Source: Brugia malayi (lineage: Eukaryota; Nematoda; Chromadorea; Rhabditida; Onchocercidae). From it: DNA of 64,000 nt. Below are positions 1 to 13,634 of the stretch, in pieces. Position numbers and translations under genes: made by a program. The stretch lies in NCBI RefSeq assembly GCF_000002995.4, contig NW_025062477.1, positions 8,714,649 through 8,778,648 of the forward strand. Reading direction: 5' to 3'. Each line of letters begins with the position of its first letter. The first letter of the stretch is position 1. Under the pieces are notes generated by a model. That model worked only from the letters and a program-made list of their open reading frames with translations, was not told the origin of the DNA and searched no databases.

Positions 1-84
1 TACCAAATAGTGCAATGCACTGCATTCCATTTCCAAGTTTAACACTCCCACAAACTTATTTTTTTTAAATTAAAAAGACTCGAC

Positions 85-3000
85 CTGAATTCGATTATTA
101 CGCGAATCGCAAACGAGAATATGTCCTTCGTTATCTGTGGTTATGCCCTGGGGGCGACAAAATGAACCTTCACTGTCACCTTCGCCGCCATACATTTTCA
201 TATCAACTGTACCACGCGATGACATCATTACTAGACGATGATTATTGAAGTCACTAGAATTTAACAATAAATAAAAAACGAAGTTTCAAAATTTTAAGAA
301 CGAAACGAAAAATCTATCAGCAAATATTTAAGAATTTAGTACCCGTAGTATTCTGCTTAGCAGTATTAGGATTATCTAGTAGTTTAAACAAATACAATAT
401 TTTCTAAAGGTATCTAAAAAACTCGAAACATCCCAGAATATTTTTACATCGCTAGCTCACTATCAATTTTAAATGTCTGCAGATATGCGCCGACTAAACA
501 TACGTAATAACCAGTTGGCCATCATGCAAATAGCAAACGCCACGAGGTGAATCAAAGTTCTTGTAGTTATAGAGTGAACTGTCAAAGCCAAATTTACGAA
601 TAAAATGCCCTTGCGGTGAAAACATCTGCAATATTATGAAGATGGGTGGATGATAATCTTGAAAATAAAAGTTAATAAAAAATTTGGGAGCTGACTTGCA
701 CACGATGATTTCTAGTATCCGAAACCGCAATCTGATTAAATGAATTTACTGCGACCCCCCATGGATAATTGAAAAGACCAGGAGTTCGACCACGTTCACC
801 AAATTTTAGCAGAAAATCTCCACGTTCACTGAATACTTGCACGCGATGATTATCTTTGTCAGCTACAACTATTTCATTCTGAAATTCATTTAAGCAGTTA
901 AAAACAAATTAAAAAGATGTATCAATTATCTAGAAATTTAAAAAGGTTTTATTTGATAATCAAATTTATGTCTTCATACTAATAAAGATTAAGATATTAG
1001 CAACTGCACAACTACACATCATCATATAAAAACATATGACAACCACTATTTAGATCTCCACCTTTGAAAACATTTAACGAGTTGGCCCCAAATCATGACA
1101 AAAAAAAAAAAAATCATTACATAAAACAAGATTTAAGAAAACTAGCCATAGAGTTAACTGCAATGCCTGCCGGCCGATCGAACTGTCCTGGACGAGTTCC
1201 TGGAGAACCGAATTTATGTAGAAAGTTACCTTCTTTATCAAAAATCTGAAATTTCATTTATATTAGAGTGTAAAAAAACAATTAATTTCTTACTATATAC
1301 ATATGCAAGTTTTGAAAGCTTTATTTGATAGTTCGACAGTTTTTTTATTTACCTGTATACGGTTGTTGCTTCTGTCCGCTACTAGAATGCGCCCTTTATT
1401 GTCGCAACAAATTCCCCACGGTCGACAAAACTGTCCATCAGCGCTACCCTCCGAGCCAAATGAGAATAGTGGCCCTGTTCGAGCAATTGTTCCATAATTT
1501 CGACCTTTTCGTGCATAAATTACAGTAGGGCACCCACTAGAATTGAAGACGAAGATGATTTTGGCAATTACACAAAAGAATACTGACTTGAGTATCATGA
1601 AAAACTTTCTTGCACTTAAGGAGGATGAATGAGACTATTTATTCCAAAAAATCAATAACTTCTACAAAATGACTAATTGAATACAAAAAATGAACGTACC
1701 AAATAGAAACACCTCGAATTTTGATATCTAGAAAATGATTGCCTTCATCGGTTGGAAAGTATGCTAATGAGTAAATACCTCCATCTTGTTCTCTGTAATA
1801 AATTATGATCAGAGTATGAGATGCACATCGGATATTTAATAGTGGATCATTTAACCCTTTTCTGACTTGAAACTTCCGACAGAACTGATTTAAAGGAACT
1901 TTACTCAATGCGTATATCCACGATACGACCCTCGGGACTAAGCAACGAAGCAGACATCTGGTGGTTTGTTGATGTACAAGCATCGCCGCATGCATCACGA
2001 GTTTGTACCAAAATGGTGCATAACCGATCACGAATGGCACGCTTATATCCTTCACCAATAATGTGTGTTGTTTGTGCACAAGCACCGCTTTCCAGCTCCC
2101 CCAAAGAACGCAATCTGAAAATTACTTAAAAGTAAGGAATTAACCAAAACTATCGAAATCTTATACTTATAAAATATGGCATAGAAGTTCGAGACTTCGG
2201 AAGTTATTGAAAGTAACAAACTCCTGCTTTTCTTAATAACAGCCTCTCCAAATATGAATTTAAGAACAAAGATATGTAATTCGAACTTTGAAATAAAAGT
2301 ACTGTCGGGTGGAATAAATTTGATCAAATCAGTTTCATTTGGTACCAAATATAAACATGGTTCCCGCAAAATATTAAGCAATGCATCAAATGAATTGCGC
2401 TGTTGGATTTCCATCCCTTCACCGACTGCTGTTACAATTTCTGCTGCCTACAAAAATTAAAAGAAAAACTAACACAACCTAATCTCGAATAATGACTTGC
2501 TGACTCGTGATTTGCCGATTTTTTGCCAACAACAGAAGCGTAAATTCTACTACAAAATATAGTTATAAATTAAATAATGCAACGTAATTTTTACTTCTTC
2601 ATCAACCACCTAAAAGTTTCAAAACCATATATTCCAATGTTCTGAATGATATGTTACGGATCATCTATAGCGACAATTAAATCTCATTCTAGAACCATAA
2701 GGAAAGAAAGAATACCGAAGGTCATAAAAGTTTACTTTTAGAGCTTCAGTTAAAATTGTATGACGTTGTCCGAGTCTTTCTCCTTGGGCTTTCAGTGTGC
2801 TAATCTTAGTCTGGCGAATGGTATCAACACGTTGCAATAAATCGCGCTTCCGTTCTTCCAGCGCACTGATGTGCAAATGTATCGCTGATCGTAGTTCACG
2901 GATTGCTGACTGAAAAAAATTTTTATTCTACTCCAAAATACTCGTGCGTTACTTACACGATGCTGGTCTCAAAACAATCAGTTTAAAAGTTTAACTGTAT

Positions 3001-6000
3001 TAAATGCAATCATATTTATTTAAGTCTAATAGAATTAAACCTTCATATATGGAATGATCAACCTGTACAGAAGCATCAACCCTTTCTAACATTCGACGTA
3101 TAGTTTCCAATGCATCTTCTAGATTCTTTTGATCATGCTTTGAACTAGCAATCAATGTCATCAGCGATGTTCTCAATTCACTATAGGGCACAAGCTGGTG
3201 TTTTGAATGATCTCCAATGCATACGTTACAAAGTGGTACACTTCCACATGTCACACAAGTACAAATTACAGGTGAATCATGAGTGCTGCATGTTTCTGTT
3301 TCAAGTAAATTGTCGAATTTAACTTGTTCTGTTGCCGTATTGAGCTATAATTGAATTGTGCTCCTATCAGAATGAATCAAGATATCCTTATATTATTCCT
3401 AAATTCTTAATTTCCTTAAACAGCAATCATCCTTCTCATTCTTAAAGCCTTAAACAATTTTCATTACATCTATCATTCTTAAACACGAATTCGTTCTTAC
3501 AAACCAATAATTCCTATACGCCGAAAACAATAAAGAAGATTTTAAAATCATAAAAAAAGTAAAACAATGCTTAAGTTTGGATTTCGATTCGTGGTATATG
3601 CATAATTGTATGCATATAATGAGTATAATGAGAATTTAAATGACAATTGCAAATATTACTTGAGGTAGCGGTAAGCCCTTAAAAGCCTCAATACGCACTA
3701 CTTTGTGTTCACGAGTAACTCGCATGCGATAATGTGCAACAACGCACTCACTACATAATGTTTCATCACACTGCATGCAACGTACAGCTGCTATTGCATT
3801 ATCCTGAAACGAAACACTAAATTATTTACAGATAAATTTTCATATACCATGTTTCGAAAACAATTACACATTTTTGTGTAGAAACATAGGTCATAGAAGA
3901 ATATATTCTCATTACTCCAAACTGCTAAGGCTTACAAAACGAATTTTCTAATCATAATAGGTTTTAATGTAGATTCGGTTTTCAGAATAACACACTGAAA
4001 TTCATAAAAATGCTCCCCTCAGCGCACATAGTGCATTTAGGATATTTAACGTTGAATGTCTGCTGAATTTCAGCACTTGGAACGGTATGCCAGTTTATTG
4101 TTGAGGTAGCAGTAAGTGATTGGGGAGGTACTGAAAATAATCCTGCAGCAGCTGCAGCACCACTTTGGAAAGTCAGTAAAGATGGATCAAGCAGCGAATG
4201 TACTGCCGAAGTATCTGACAACTGTTGTGAAGGATTGAACAATTTAGTCCGTTGATGAACAGATGTTTGCGCCTAAAAATCCTTGCTTCCCATTTCTATA
4301 ACTACTTCTGTTTATTTTTACATGACGAATTTCTACAGTTTAAGTTAACAATTCCGTGAAATTTGATGTCTAAGTTCTATAGCAATGAAAAAATCAATTG
4401 GTTGTTGAAATTGTTTCTGCTCCTATCTTCCAAATAATATTTCAACTATAGGGTAGAACTGTCGTCTTGAAGACTATAGCAGAACTCATTTTCGTTACTA
4501 ATATTATTTAGTTGGTAACACTTCTTCGTACTTCTGATCAACACTTGAATCATTCATTACTGATACAATTGAAAAACTCTGGTTTTTTGAATTATTTCAA
4601 CTATCTCAGCTCACGAAATCAACAACAAACAGCTGAGCGTTGTAATTCGTGCTTGATAATCGATTTCGGTGAAAGAGGATCCCATATTGAAAAAGAAGAA
4701 TCGAGCGGAAGATTTTTGACATCTCCGGAATGTGATGGAGTTTCTGGAAAAAGCGGACTTGGACTGGCAGTGATGCTACTCAACGAAGATGGAAGTCCAC
4801 CAACGGCATTACTCAAGCATAGTGGGCAGAGATGAGTTTGACTGATAAATGAAATACATTGACCGCAGAACCTGAAAATTCCATATATGCATTCAGCAAC
4901 AGTTTCTGAAAAACTAAGGGAAAACCTAGATAAGTTGAACATTACAAATTCGCCGCAGCATAAAGACCAAGCAAATTCGGAACTCAATTTCAGGACAAAC
5001 TTTTCACAAAACTCAACCCAACAACTTCACCGATTTCACTTAAAATAAGAGGTTTAAATTAAAACCGAAAAGGTAAAATAATCGGATAAAACATTATGCG
5101 TGAATTAAAATTTTCTAAAGAAAGTGATTACGTGCTTGCAATTTATACTTTCAGCTTTACTTCCTTGAATCATACAGCTGGATAAAGTGAAAAGGCTTGT
5201 AGAATATGCTAGCTCAAGAATACGGTCACATCAAGTTTCTATAAACAAAACCAAAATTGGAACAGAGAAACTCGTACCATTCATAATTAATAATTAAACA
5301 ATTTCGGCTTAAATATTTTGGGTAAAGAAAAGACCGAACGTATTCAAATAAATTATGTTTTTAAAAGAATTTATCCCACCCGTGTTTACATGGCAGCATA
5401 ACGAAAGCAGAATATGGTTGTATTTTATTGCAAACATGACAGTGACCGCTTTCCTTTGGCTCATCCATTACTGCACTGGGTGTTGAAAGAAACTGAAATA
5501 AAAAAACTCAGCATAATTTAAAATTAAATTTGTCTTCCCAAAAATTTTTGTGATGTTTCTGTAACATATTAAGTACAGACAACTTGTAATCTCTGTATTA
5601 GGAATTATGAAAAAGTATAGACAGTATGTTCATATCAATCTCTGAGAAAATGAGGTGAAAATCATCAAAAAAATGCATCTCAGCAAGAGCAATATTAGGG
5701 CTTGAACGATCCTTCGAATTATAGTAGTGAATGGAAAAAGGTAACCTGAAGTGATACTGCAGATGAAACTGTCGTAGGAGTGGAAGCTGTGCTGAGATCG
5801 CATGTCGTTAAAGGTACTGGGACTTGCCCGCTGCTTTCTTGATTACCATCTTCATCGCGTCTATACATAGTAACATTGCTCAATTCCCAAATATAATTCC
5901 ACTCGTCACCGCTTCCACCCTGTAAACAGCAAGACTTCAAAAAAAAAAATGTTGCGAAAGATAATACAATTCCTGATAGTTTTGTGAATGCTTCATCGTT

Positions 6001-6025
6001 TGCATCGTGCACTTCAAATACGATC
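85..6025 (-). CDS. lin-41: LIN-41/TRIM71 RING-B-box-filamin-NHL protein, 3' end off the window
   Basis: Translational repressor and E3-ligase-like developmental timing regulator of the TRIM71 family. It reads right to left. Exon 6025-5968 carries an acidic DAND motif, as near the N-terminus of C. elegans LIN-41. A RING finger is split over exons near 5493-5380 and 4871-~4620 (Cx2C, CxH, then FCGQC and CPLC). Then come a Ser/Ala-rich linker (~4271-3990), B-box 1 (3804-3660, [13 protein letters not shown]), B-box 2 (3347-3063, [11 protein letters not shown]), coiled coil (~2910-2736), filamin Ig repeat (~2446-1700) and NHL repeats (1541-85). The NHL repeats match TRIM71 closely, with [24 protein letters not shown] and DFNNHRL blades. 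The combination of RING, two B-boxes, filamin and NHL identifies TRIM71 rather than TRIM2/3. The end of the last NHL repeat and the 3' UTR, where let-7 sites occur in C. elegans, lie left of base 1. The first coding exon was not found. Family call near certain; exon ends approximate. Confidence 0.93.
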
Positions 6026-7847
6026 CTAAATTTGATGATCTTTAACACCAACAAAAAATACAAACTTGTTACGATGGTCAGATTTGAATTATTTGGGAGT
6101 CTCAAGTTAATTTCTTGATGATAAAATTAAATAAACTGCTTATTAATAACCTCCAACCCAATTTATTTGAAGCAACAACTAGAAAAAAAAAAAAAAACAA
6201 GCTTTAACTTCATGTGTTAGTAACTAACACCAGCAAGTGACTATACTTCCTAGTTGAGAGAAGCAGGATAATGAAGGTTACAGCTTACAGCAAATGTTAA
6301 AGACCCACTTTGTAGATTACTACTACTCATTACACTTTGATCTCACCCCATTACATGTCTATGATTTCTTTATCATACATTAAAAACAAGGTGGTAATGG
6401 AGTTCTAAAGTAAGCATTTACCAGAAGATGACGTAGATCTTTCCGATAAATTGAATTATACTATATACATAATACAGAAAGACACACCATTTAACGTGAA
6501 GGGTCAAGTCTATATGATATATATGAAGTCTAAAAAGCCATTGTTCGAAAGACGCCAGAGCAGTAGCCCTCGGAAGAGCAATAGTGAAGAGTCACATATA
6601 CACATTACTCTGCAGTAGTTCAATTCTAGGTAGGTAGGTAAGTAAGTAAGTAGGAAGTCCTTTCTCGACATTCATACTCCTTCCTCTCTCTCTACTACTT
6701 GCACTGTCCCCCGTTCTCCCAATGACACACTGTACTATCACCCGTTCATATAAATGTTATGCTACATGCATTCATCCATTCCACCACTACATGACTTTCT
6801 TAACTCTACTGTAGGGTACAAGGAAGATGCACGCAAATATGCAAATTCGAAGACATGCAATAATGCACAGAGAACCGTGTATAGGAGAGAGAGGCAAACT
6901 CGGTTAACGAAAGTGCAAGGAGCTTAACTGCAGAGGAAATTGTACTGCTCACCTCCTCCTCCAGTTTACCAAGACTGAGGCTGCCCAGCAACCCCTTGAA
7001 GATATCAATAATTTCAAGAACAAAGACCTTGCTGGACTGTCAGACGACTACCCACTTCCAATCTCATCACAAAGACTGAAATGTGGCAATAGTTAGACTT
7101 CGAGAGGCGTCGTGCACTCTGCAATTTCGCACTTTGAGACGTGGCACTTTTATACCTCAAGAAATGTGTTCGACTGTTCAAGGTATGAGTAATGTACTTA
7201 TGATAGTTCTTCAAATTTAAGAAAATACTAGGACTTCTATTAGCACTTATCAACTATTAAATTACCCAGCGCACGACTTTACTTTAGAAAGCTTTTTGTT
7301 TGTTATTGTTGGATTAAAACTTATTTCCGCTGTTTCCTACATGTTTTCTATCTGCACCATTAATCTCTACTCTATGTGAGGTCATGAAAAAGTTCTCTCA
7401 TTTCTACTTTGTAATATTTCTCCACTACATAAAAAAAGGTGAAATTAAGGTTGGTCATTTTTTCGAGTGACCGTCAAATATATTCGGATGAAAAGCGAAA
7501 GGAAACTTAAAACAAAACGATTTAAAATAGCAAAAAACAAAATGATATACATTAACACTGAAAACAAATAGCTAACATAGCTATATAAAACTATTATTTT
7601 CGTTACTCAGCAATAAATATCACATATACAAATCTCAGCTGACATTTTTAGCTAAATGCAGCTGTATTTCTTGGCTGCGAACGGGGTGAAAATAAAGACA
7701 GTAGTAACGCTTTATGGTGTTGATAATGATAATTTGGAGTGTTTCATGCATACAATTACCCAGCATAACAAAAGATTCGATTGAAAGTCACAATTAACGA
7801 TTGGAACAACGGAAACACAGATAATGTTAGAAGAAATTATGGTCCTC
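6026..7847. other. Upstream of lin-41; no secure gene
   Basis: About 1.8 kb between the most 5' lin-41 exon I can read and the end of RTCB. It should hold the first lin-41 exon(s) and promoter. One minus-strand open stretch near 7040-6954 begins after a TGACAG acceptor-like site and ends at a strong GAG|GTGAGC donor. It could be an upstream exon, but nothing in it is recognisable. A GGTA/AGTA microsatellite lies at 6627-6653 and short CT runs near 6685-6700. No other coding sequence is supported. Confidence 0.5.
6627..6653. repeat. GGTA/AGTA tetranucleotide microsatellite
   Basis: Direct reading shows three GGTA-type units passing into three AGTA-type units, about 27 bp in total. It lies in the non-coding stretch upstream of lin-41. 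Confidence 0.8.
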
Positions 7848-10800
7848 TCATCCTTTAATCACAGCAATCGGACGTAATTTGACAGATTTCTTGCTAATAC
7901 CAGCTTCATGACAAGTATTTACTACATCCGTCACATTTTTGTATGATTCCGGCGCCTAAAACCGTCAAGTTTCGTCAAATTATTTTTATTTTTATTTGAT
8001 TTACAGTGTAATATAACCCATACAAGTGCTTCTTTCATTTTACATGAATTCTTTCTTGAAACCAGATTTTGTACTGACATTTCTATTTTTAATGCACAGT
8101 TTAATGTTTGGTGTGCAGTTAAAATCTAACCAATGGACCAAGTAAAAAGGATGAGTGGAATGCTGAATATCGGATCCTAGAATGCTCGTACATTGGCATG
8201 GTCAAGAAACTTACAGTGAAGCTTGATGAGAAAATCTGTTGATTGCAATTTCTTATATTAGTCCGTACTGCTGTCCAAAAAATACACTTGCTTATTTTTT
8301 TGTAAGCTTACCTCTTCCATAACCAGTTTTGGAGAAGCCACACGAATTGATATACCCATTGCCTGCATCTTGTTCAAAACTTCTTGAAAATCTATGTTTC
8401 GTCTCGATTTAGCACGAGACAAGGCCCTACCCTAAAAATTTCAAAACTCAACAATAGATAAGTAAAACAGAACTTTCCGTGTAATTTTTTGCTCACTATA
8501 CTAAATTACGAAAGAAAAGAAAAAAGATGTATTATTTATCTGTATATAGTAGCATTTTATTTTGTCCTTATTTTCACAAAAGATTACCGCTCCATGACAA
8601 GTAGTAGCAAATGTTTCATTCATCCCTTGTTCAGTGCCTGTCAAAACGTAACTACAGGTACCCATCGTACCACCAATTAGTACTGGTTGTCCTTTAAAAA
8701 AAAGTGATTTTGGAGTAATAAAAGAATGAGTACCTCCATGAACATTAATTTAAATTTACCGTGAATGCTTGAAATTAAGCACTACCCTTTTTTCGTAAAA
8801 TCAACAACCTTACCGTGAAGGCTTGAAATTAAACACTATCCTTTTTTCGAATCAACAATAGCTATGAGAAATTTCTCTTTTAGTAAAATGTACAAAACTA
8901 ATTTTCGAGTTTAGGTGCTGACGCATTTAAATTAAATAGGGGCTCGAATTCCCAATCAAATTTGCATTTTTTAAGAAGGCAGGTTTACAAAGAAGCCTGA
9001 AGGGCTGTATCCCAGTTTAAGGCGAAATTATTCGATCTTAATTGGAAAAAAAATACAGTTATTTCTTCCCCCGATTAAACTTGCCTAGTTTGCTCACATG
9101 AACAATTGTTTTCAACATTATTATTTTCAATATTAAATCAGTAAAGGAAAAAACCTGTAAGTTGGTAATCTACGGGAATGAGAGGATGATGAGGAGGGAA
9201 AGCACGTGTTGAACCCTTCCTATGCACGCACAGTTGTTTTGGCCTTCCATTTATAAGATGCTCCTCTATTTTAGCAATGTTATGGCTGACATCATATATA
9301 ACATGCATGTCCAGATCATCTGGTGAGGTGTTGAACACTTTTGCAAAAGCCTACAATAGAATTTGACAATTTTTTAAAATTTTTTCTTCGACGTGCATTT
9401 TCACTGTTATTAAATCAAATCAGGACTTTAAAATATCTTGAAAAACGACTGATTTAAATTCTCAATATAAAGAAAAATTTTACCTGTCTTGCGCAAAATG
9501 TCATGCAAGATCGATTCACCCATGCAAAATTCGCAGCTGCCGCCATGCCTTTGAGATAATCTTGCCCTAAAAAGTTGAAGAACAAAAGAAATTAAATAGT
9601 AGACTACACAGAAGAAGAAATAATGGCTGCAAATGACTAATTCGAAAATAAACTTTACCTTCCATAGAATTAATCCTCGCACAGGCTAGCTGACGGTCAT
9701 TGACAATTATATTATCTCGTTTCATAGCTTTCTCCATAACCACTAATGAATCTGTAGCAACCTGGTGTCCCAAACCGCGACTACCACAATGAATCATTAT
9801 ACAAACTTGACCTAAACCTTAACATTACAGAAAGAATACCTGAAATTTGCTAATTCAATGTACATTATGTGTAGATTGAGTTTCAGATTAATAGATTGAG
9901 AGACTGAGATAGATTGAGATTGAGCTTCAGATTGTTTGCACTAGCAGTTCATTTTTTCTTCGTTTAAGATAATTTGCAAACAGTAAATACCGAGAATAAC
10001 AATATACCCAGTCTGTCGATGCCCATTCTACTAGCCGCATATTCATCATATATTTCATCAATGACTTGTACTTCTCCATAGTGATTTCCAGCTCCAAGAG
10101 TCCCTAGCTATAAAGTAAAATTACTGAAATGATCCTCAACACTTTCTCACTCAAATATCACTACATATAGCTTTAATAAAACATAAATTTATTAGTTTTG
10201 AAATCAAGAAAACCGGAGTTTTGCAATACTTTCATTAGGTTATATATATGCTTTATATGTTTGATAAACCTGTGGAAGTCCTCTCTTTTTGGCACGGGGT
10301 GAAACTTTGGCAGCATCGGCCTGAAGCATCCTTCCATACTCCTCACAGTGCTCTTTATCTTCTGCCCACGAATACCCTTCACGCAGAGTCCAATCCATAC
10401 CCATTTCAAGACATTCCTAAATTGAAAAACATTTTTTGTGGCAAAAAAAAATTTCTTTTTGAAGTACTTTTTCAAGACAGATGGTTGGATTTTAGCATAC
10501 CTCGAACTGTTGAGCTCCTATTGGAATGATACCCTTTGATCCCACGCCCACCGGAATATGATCAAATAACGATTGAGCGAGCTGTTCTTTTACTGGCTGA
10601 ACATCTTTCTCAGACAAATTTGTTCGAATTAAACGGACGCCACAGTTAATATCAAAACCAACGCCACCTAAAAAACTTATACTACTTAACCAATTTACAC
10701 ATACAGAGATTTAAGTTAAGAAATCATTTTCTAACCGTCCGTTTTTTCCGAAGTATACGTTTTACCTTAAACATCTTCCGTGTAAATTCCAAGCATTTAT

Positions 10801-11766
10801 ACTGAAAACGTTTTAATATCAAAATTTCAAATCATTTCCCTAGACGATATCATTCGATTAGGACGCCTCCTAGTTTGGCAGAAACTAATTTTAAAAAAGT
10901 AAGTGGAATGTTTAACAAAATGATTTCTAGGAAGCAAGTTACTACATAACAGGAAATGCTCAAATATATCAAATCAGAACAGGGAGGTTTACTTTTGGTT
11001 TATATAGTAGTTAGTAATGAGAAAATTGACAAATAAAACAAACAATAAAGCGAACTCACTGCATATAAAAAAACTCAAACATGAAATGCATAGTTTAAAC
11101 AGTTTGAATAATCACACAGTTTAAAAATTTGCAAAAAACCTGGCGATACGACAGCATCTGGATCAGAAACGTCGAATGCAGCAATATTTCCTATAGCAAA
11201 TCCATAACCGGAATGTATATCCGGCAAACCAATAGAAGCCTGAAACTTACTGCACGAATTTATTCAATAAAGATATCAAAATAGAATTATTATAGAAACA
11301 AATTTAGAACATGCTGGACAAAAGCATATTCACATTTCTTCTTACGTTAACAATAGCAGGGAGTGCTGCGACATTTCCAATTTGGCGTACCGCAGGCAAG
11401 AATCCGCCGATACCATCCAATCTACACGCATTTCTCAACTCTTCAAACATCAGTTTTTCTAAAGCTGTGTTGACGTAAAAGCGTCCTTCGACCTATAAAA
11501 CATTGCTGAACTTGTTTTGTGAACATGTCAATTTCTGAATTAAGAATATAAAGTAAACAAGCGCTCAAACTTGACAAAATCAAACAAATTTCCAGGCACT
11601 GTGAAATTGGAATTAGTGGATTATTTGCCTAACAGCACAGCATCGAAGACTGCAGGCGAGCTCGTTAACTTACATTCATATTTGGAACGAATCCTTTTTT
11701 GATTCTGTACACAACATCTGTGATACGTTCAATATAGCTGCATTCCTCATCATACGTTCGTGGCAT
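7848..11766 (-). CDS. RTCB: RNA-splicing ligase RtcB (tRNA ligase catalytic subunit)
   Basis: Ligates 2',3'-cyclic-phosphate (or 3'-phosphate) RNA ends to 5'-OH ends. It acts in tRNA splicing and in IRE1-dependent xbp-1 mRNA splicing. Twelve exons join in frame to 505 codons, the same length as human RTCB: 11766-11674, 11492-11346, 11239-11140, 10667-10501, 10416-10270, 10107-10008, 9811-9659, 9566-9484, 9350-9155, 8691-8588, 8431-8312, 7955-7848. Metal and guanylate ligands are all visible: Cys in [12 protein letters not shown], His in GAGNHYGE, His in [14 protein letters not shown], His in YDVSHNI and the guanylylated His in [16 protein letters not shown]. The C-terminus ends IAVIKG as in animal homologues. 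The start ATG lies three bases after a GCAG acceptor, consistent with a trans-spliced leader. No broken residue seen. Confidence 0.98.
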
Positions 11767-12934
11767 TCCTGCATTTCCAAAAGAATTTCCATTCATTTAA
11801 TCTTGTGTGGCAATGTATATAACAGCAATAATATTTCCGCATGTGTAAATGATCATGTATAATAAATAGCAATGAATTTTAAGTTCAATTTTTTTAACGT
11901 TTGACTCAACTTATGTCTGATACAAATTACACTAATTTTGTCCGGCCTAACTTGGACCATATATGAAGCGACTGATTACGATGCTTGACAGCTAGTTTTT
12001 TAAATATTTGTCCATCTTATCAAAGTTCGTTTTCCAAAGATCAACGAATTTTTGCAGCGTGGAGATCCATTGCAGTTAATTTCCGAAACATCAGCGGTAG
12101 TTGGTTAGAACTAGCTAGTCTTATTACGCAGCACCTGTTCCTCTAGTTTCAATAAAAGTCTCGGTCAAAACTACCAGCCAGAGTACCCCGTGAAAACTCT
12201 AAACTGCATCCTCCTTATATCCATATCATTAATGTGATGATCCTTCCGATCTAGCACTTTCAGTCACCCTTTTTCTCCGTCTTGCACGGCCCACTAGTGC
12301 TCTTTTCTAGCAAAGTGAAGAAGTATAGAGTCAGCGAGGTATGATTATATTTGATGTCGAGACCTCAATAGAAAGAAATCAAGCTGGTCAGCAGTTACTG
12401 ACCAGCTTATAATCTGAGGTGAACAGAAGCAATGCCATCACTAATTACCACAAGATTAGAAATAATATATGTGGCCAATAGTCAGATATGAAGTATGAGT
12501 TGGTAAGAATGTGACATATGAAGTAGGGTGTACAAGAAGCAATCTTTATAACTACATCACGGATATCATGAATGGAGCTAATAAGCTGGAGAACAGTGAA
12601 AACAAGTAAACATGTATCGAATAGTAGGGGTAGATGTAACGCATGATAATTCTATCTTACATATATCTAATCCACACCATAAAAAATTAGTGATAAGATA
12701 GACCTCTTGCATGCACATACACTGAACTGAGAGATGTAGACGACTTCATCTTTATTGCTTTGTCCTTCATTTTGTTATTCTTTACAGTTTTCATTTACAG
12801 CAAAATGCTTGCAATATATATACAAAATACAACATAATAAATGTGCGACCTGCCGAATCTATGAAAAAGCCAGTTCATTTCTACCTTTTATAACATTTGT
12901 CTCATACACGATCCACATATACAAATATTCAGTC
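11767..12934. other. Intergenic, nothing recognised
   Basis: Separates the RTCB start from the end of the small hypothetical gene. It must contain the RTCB promoter. No coding exon, RNA gene or long repeat was recognised. Confidence 0.5.
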
Positions 12935-13634
12935 TTACTGTCTTGTTGATTCATCTTCTAATAATTCCATTTGCTTCTCGTGTATTGCATCATGGATCAC
13001 CTTTTGTAATTTTACGTACTCCAGTTAATTCATGCTGCCTATCTTACGTAGTGGATAAATCAACCAATACCTGAAGCATGACCAAACTAAAACTGAAGGC
13101 GCAGTAGCAATTTATCATCAGTTTCTCTCATTTTGACTTTTTAAAGTAATTAGTTACTCGTAGATTGTATTAAACAATAAATTACAAAATAAAGAAAATG
13201 TTTTAGAAATCTATACTAGGAAATATGGCACACTCTAGGGATTGATGTTGGATTTTGCAAATGCTCTCCAATAATTCAGATTTAAAATATATACAAAGGA
13301 ATTATTACTGAAGCAATTTTATAACTTTCTTAAGTTGTTCAGCTCGGAATTCTCGGCAAAAAAAATCGACATAACTTACATCCTTCGTAGCAAGTACTGT
13401 CGATTCTACTGACTCCCCATCAACAGTGTTCGAAGTTGAAATTATGCCTTTCCTTGTCCTATACCGTCCATCAACAGTGTTCCTTCCGGAAACAATAGTT
13501 AAATTTCCGGCAGTTCTTTTCCCAAGAAATGACTCTTGGCAAACAAAGGCTGCATCATTTATTTCATCATATACTGAAGTATTCGCTTCCGAATATAAAG
13601 AACTGCTACTGCTCAATCGATCAAGAAACATCAT
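12935..13634 (-). CDS. Hypothetical small Ser/Thr-rich protein (low-confidence two-exon model)
   Basis: An 85-codon exon (13634-13380) opens with two ATGs and ends at a perfect GAT|GTAAGT donor in phase 0. It is rich in Ser/Thr and acidic residues (SSSSSLYSEANTSVYDEIND) and contains the pentamer NTVDG twice, about 20 residues apart. A possible last exon at 13018-12935 has a charged helical sequence (KLQKVIHDAIHEKQMELLED) and then a stop. It joins in phase 0 to give 112 aa, but its acceptor (CTGGAG) is weak and an intermediate exon is possible. No family recognised. The first exon looks coding; the joined model is inference. Confidence 0.35.
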
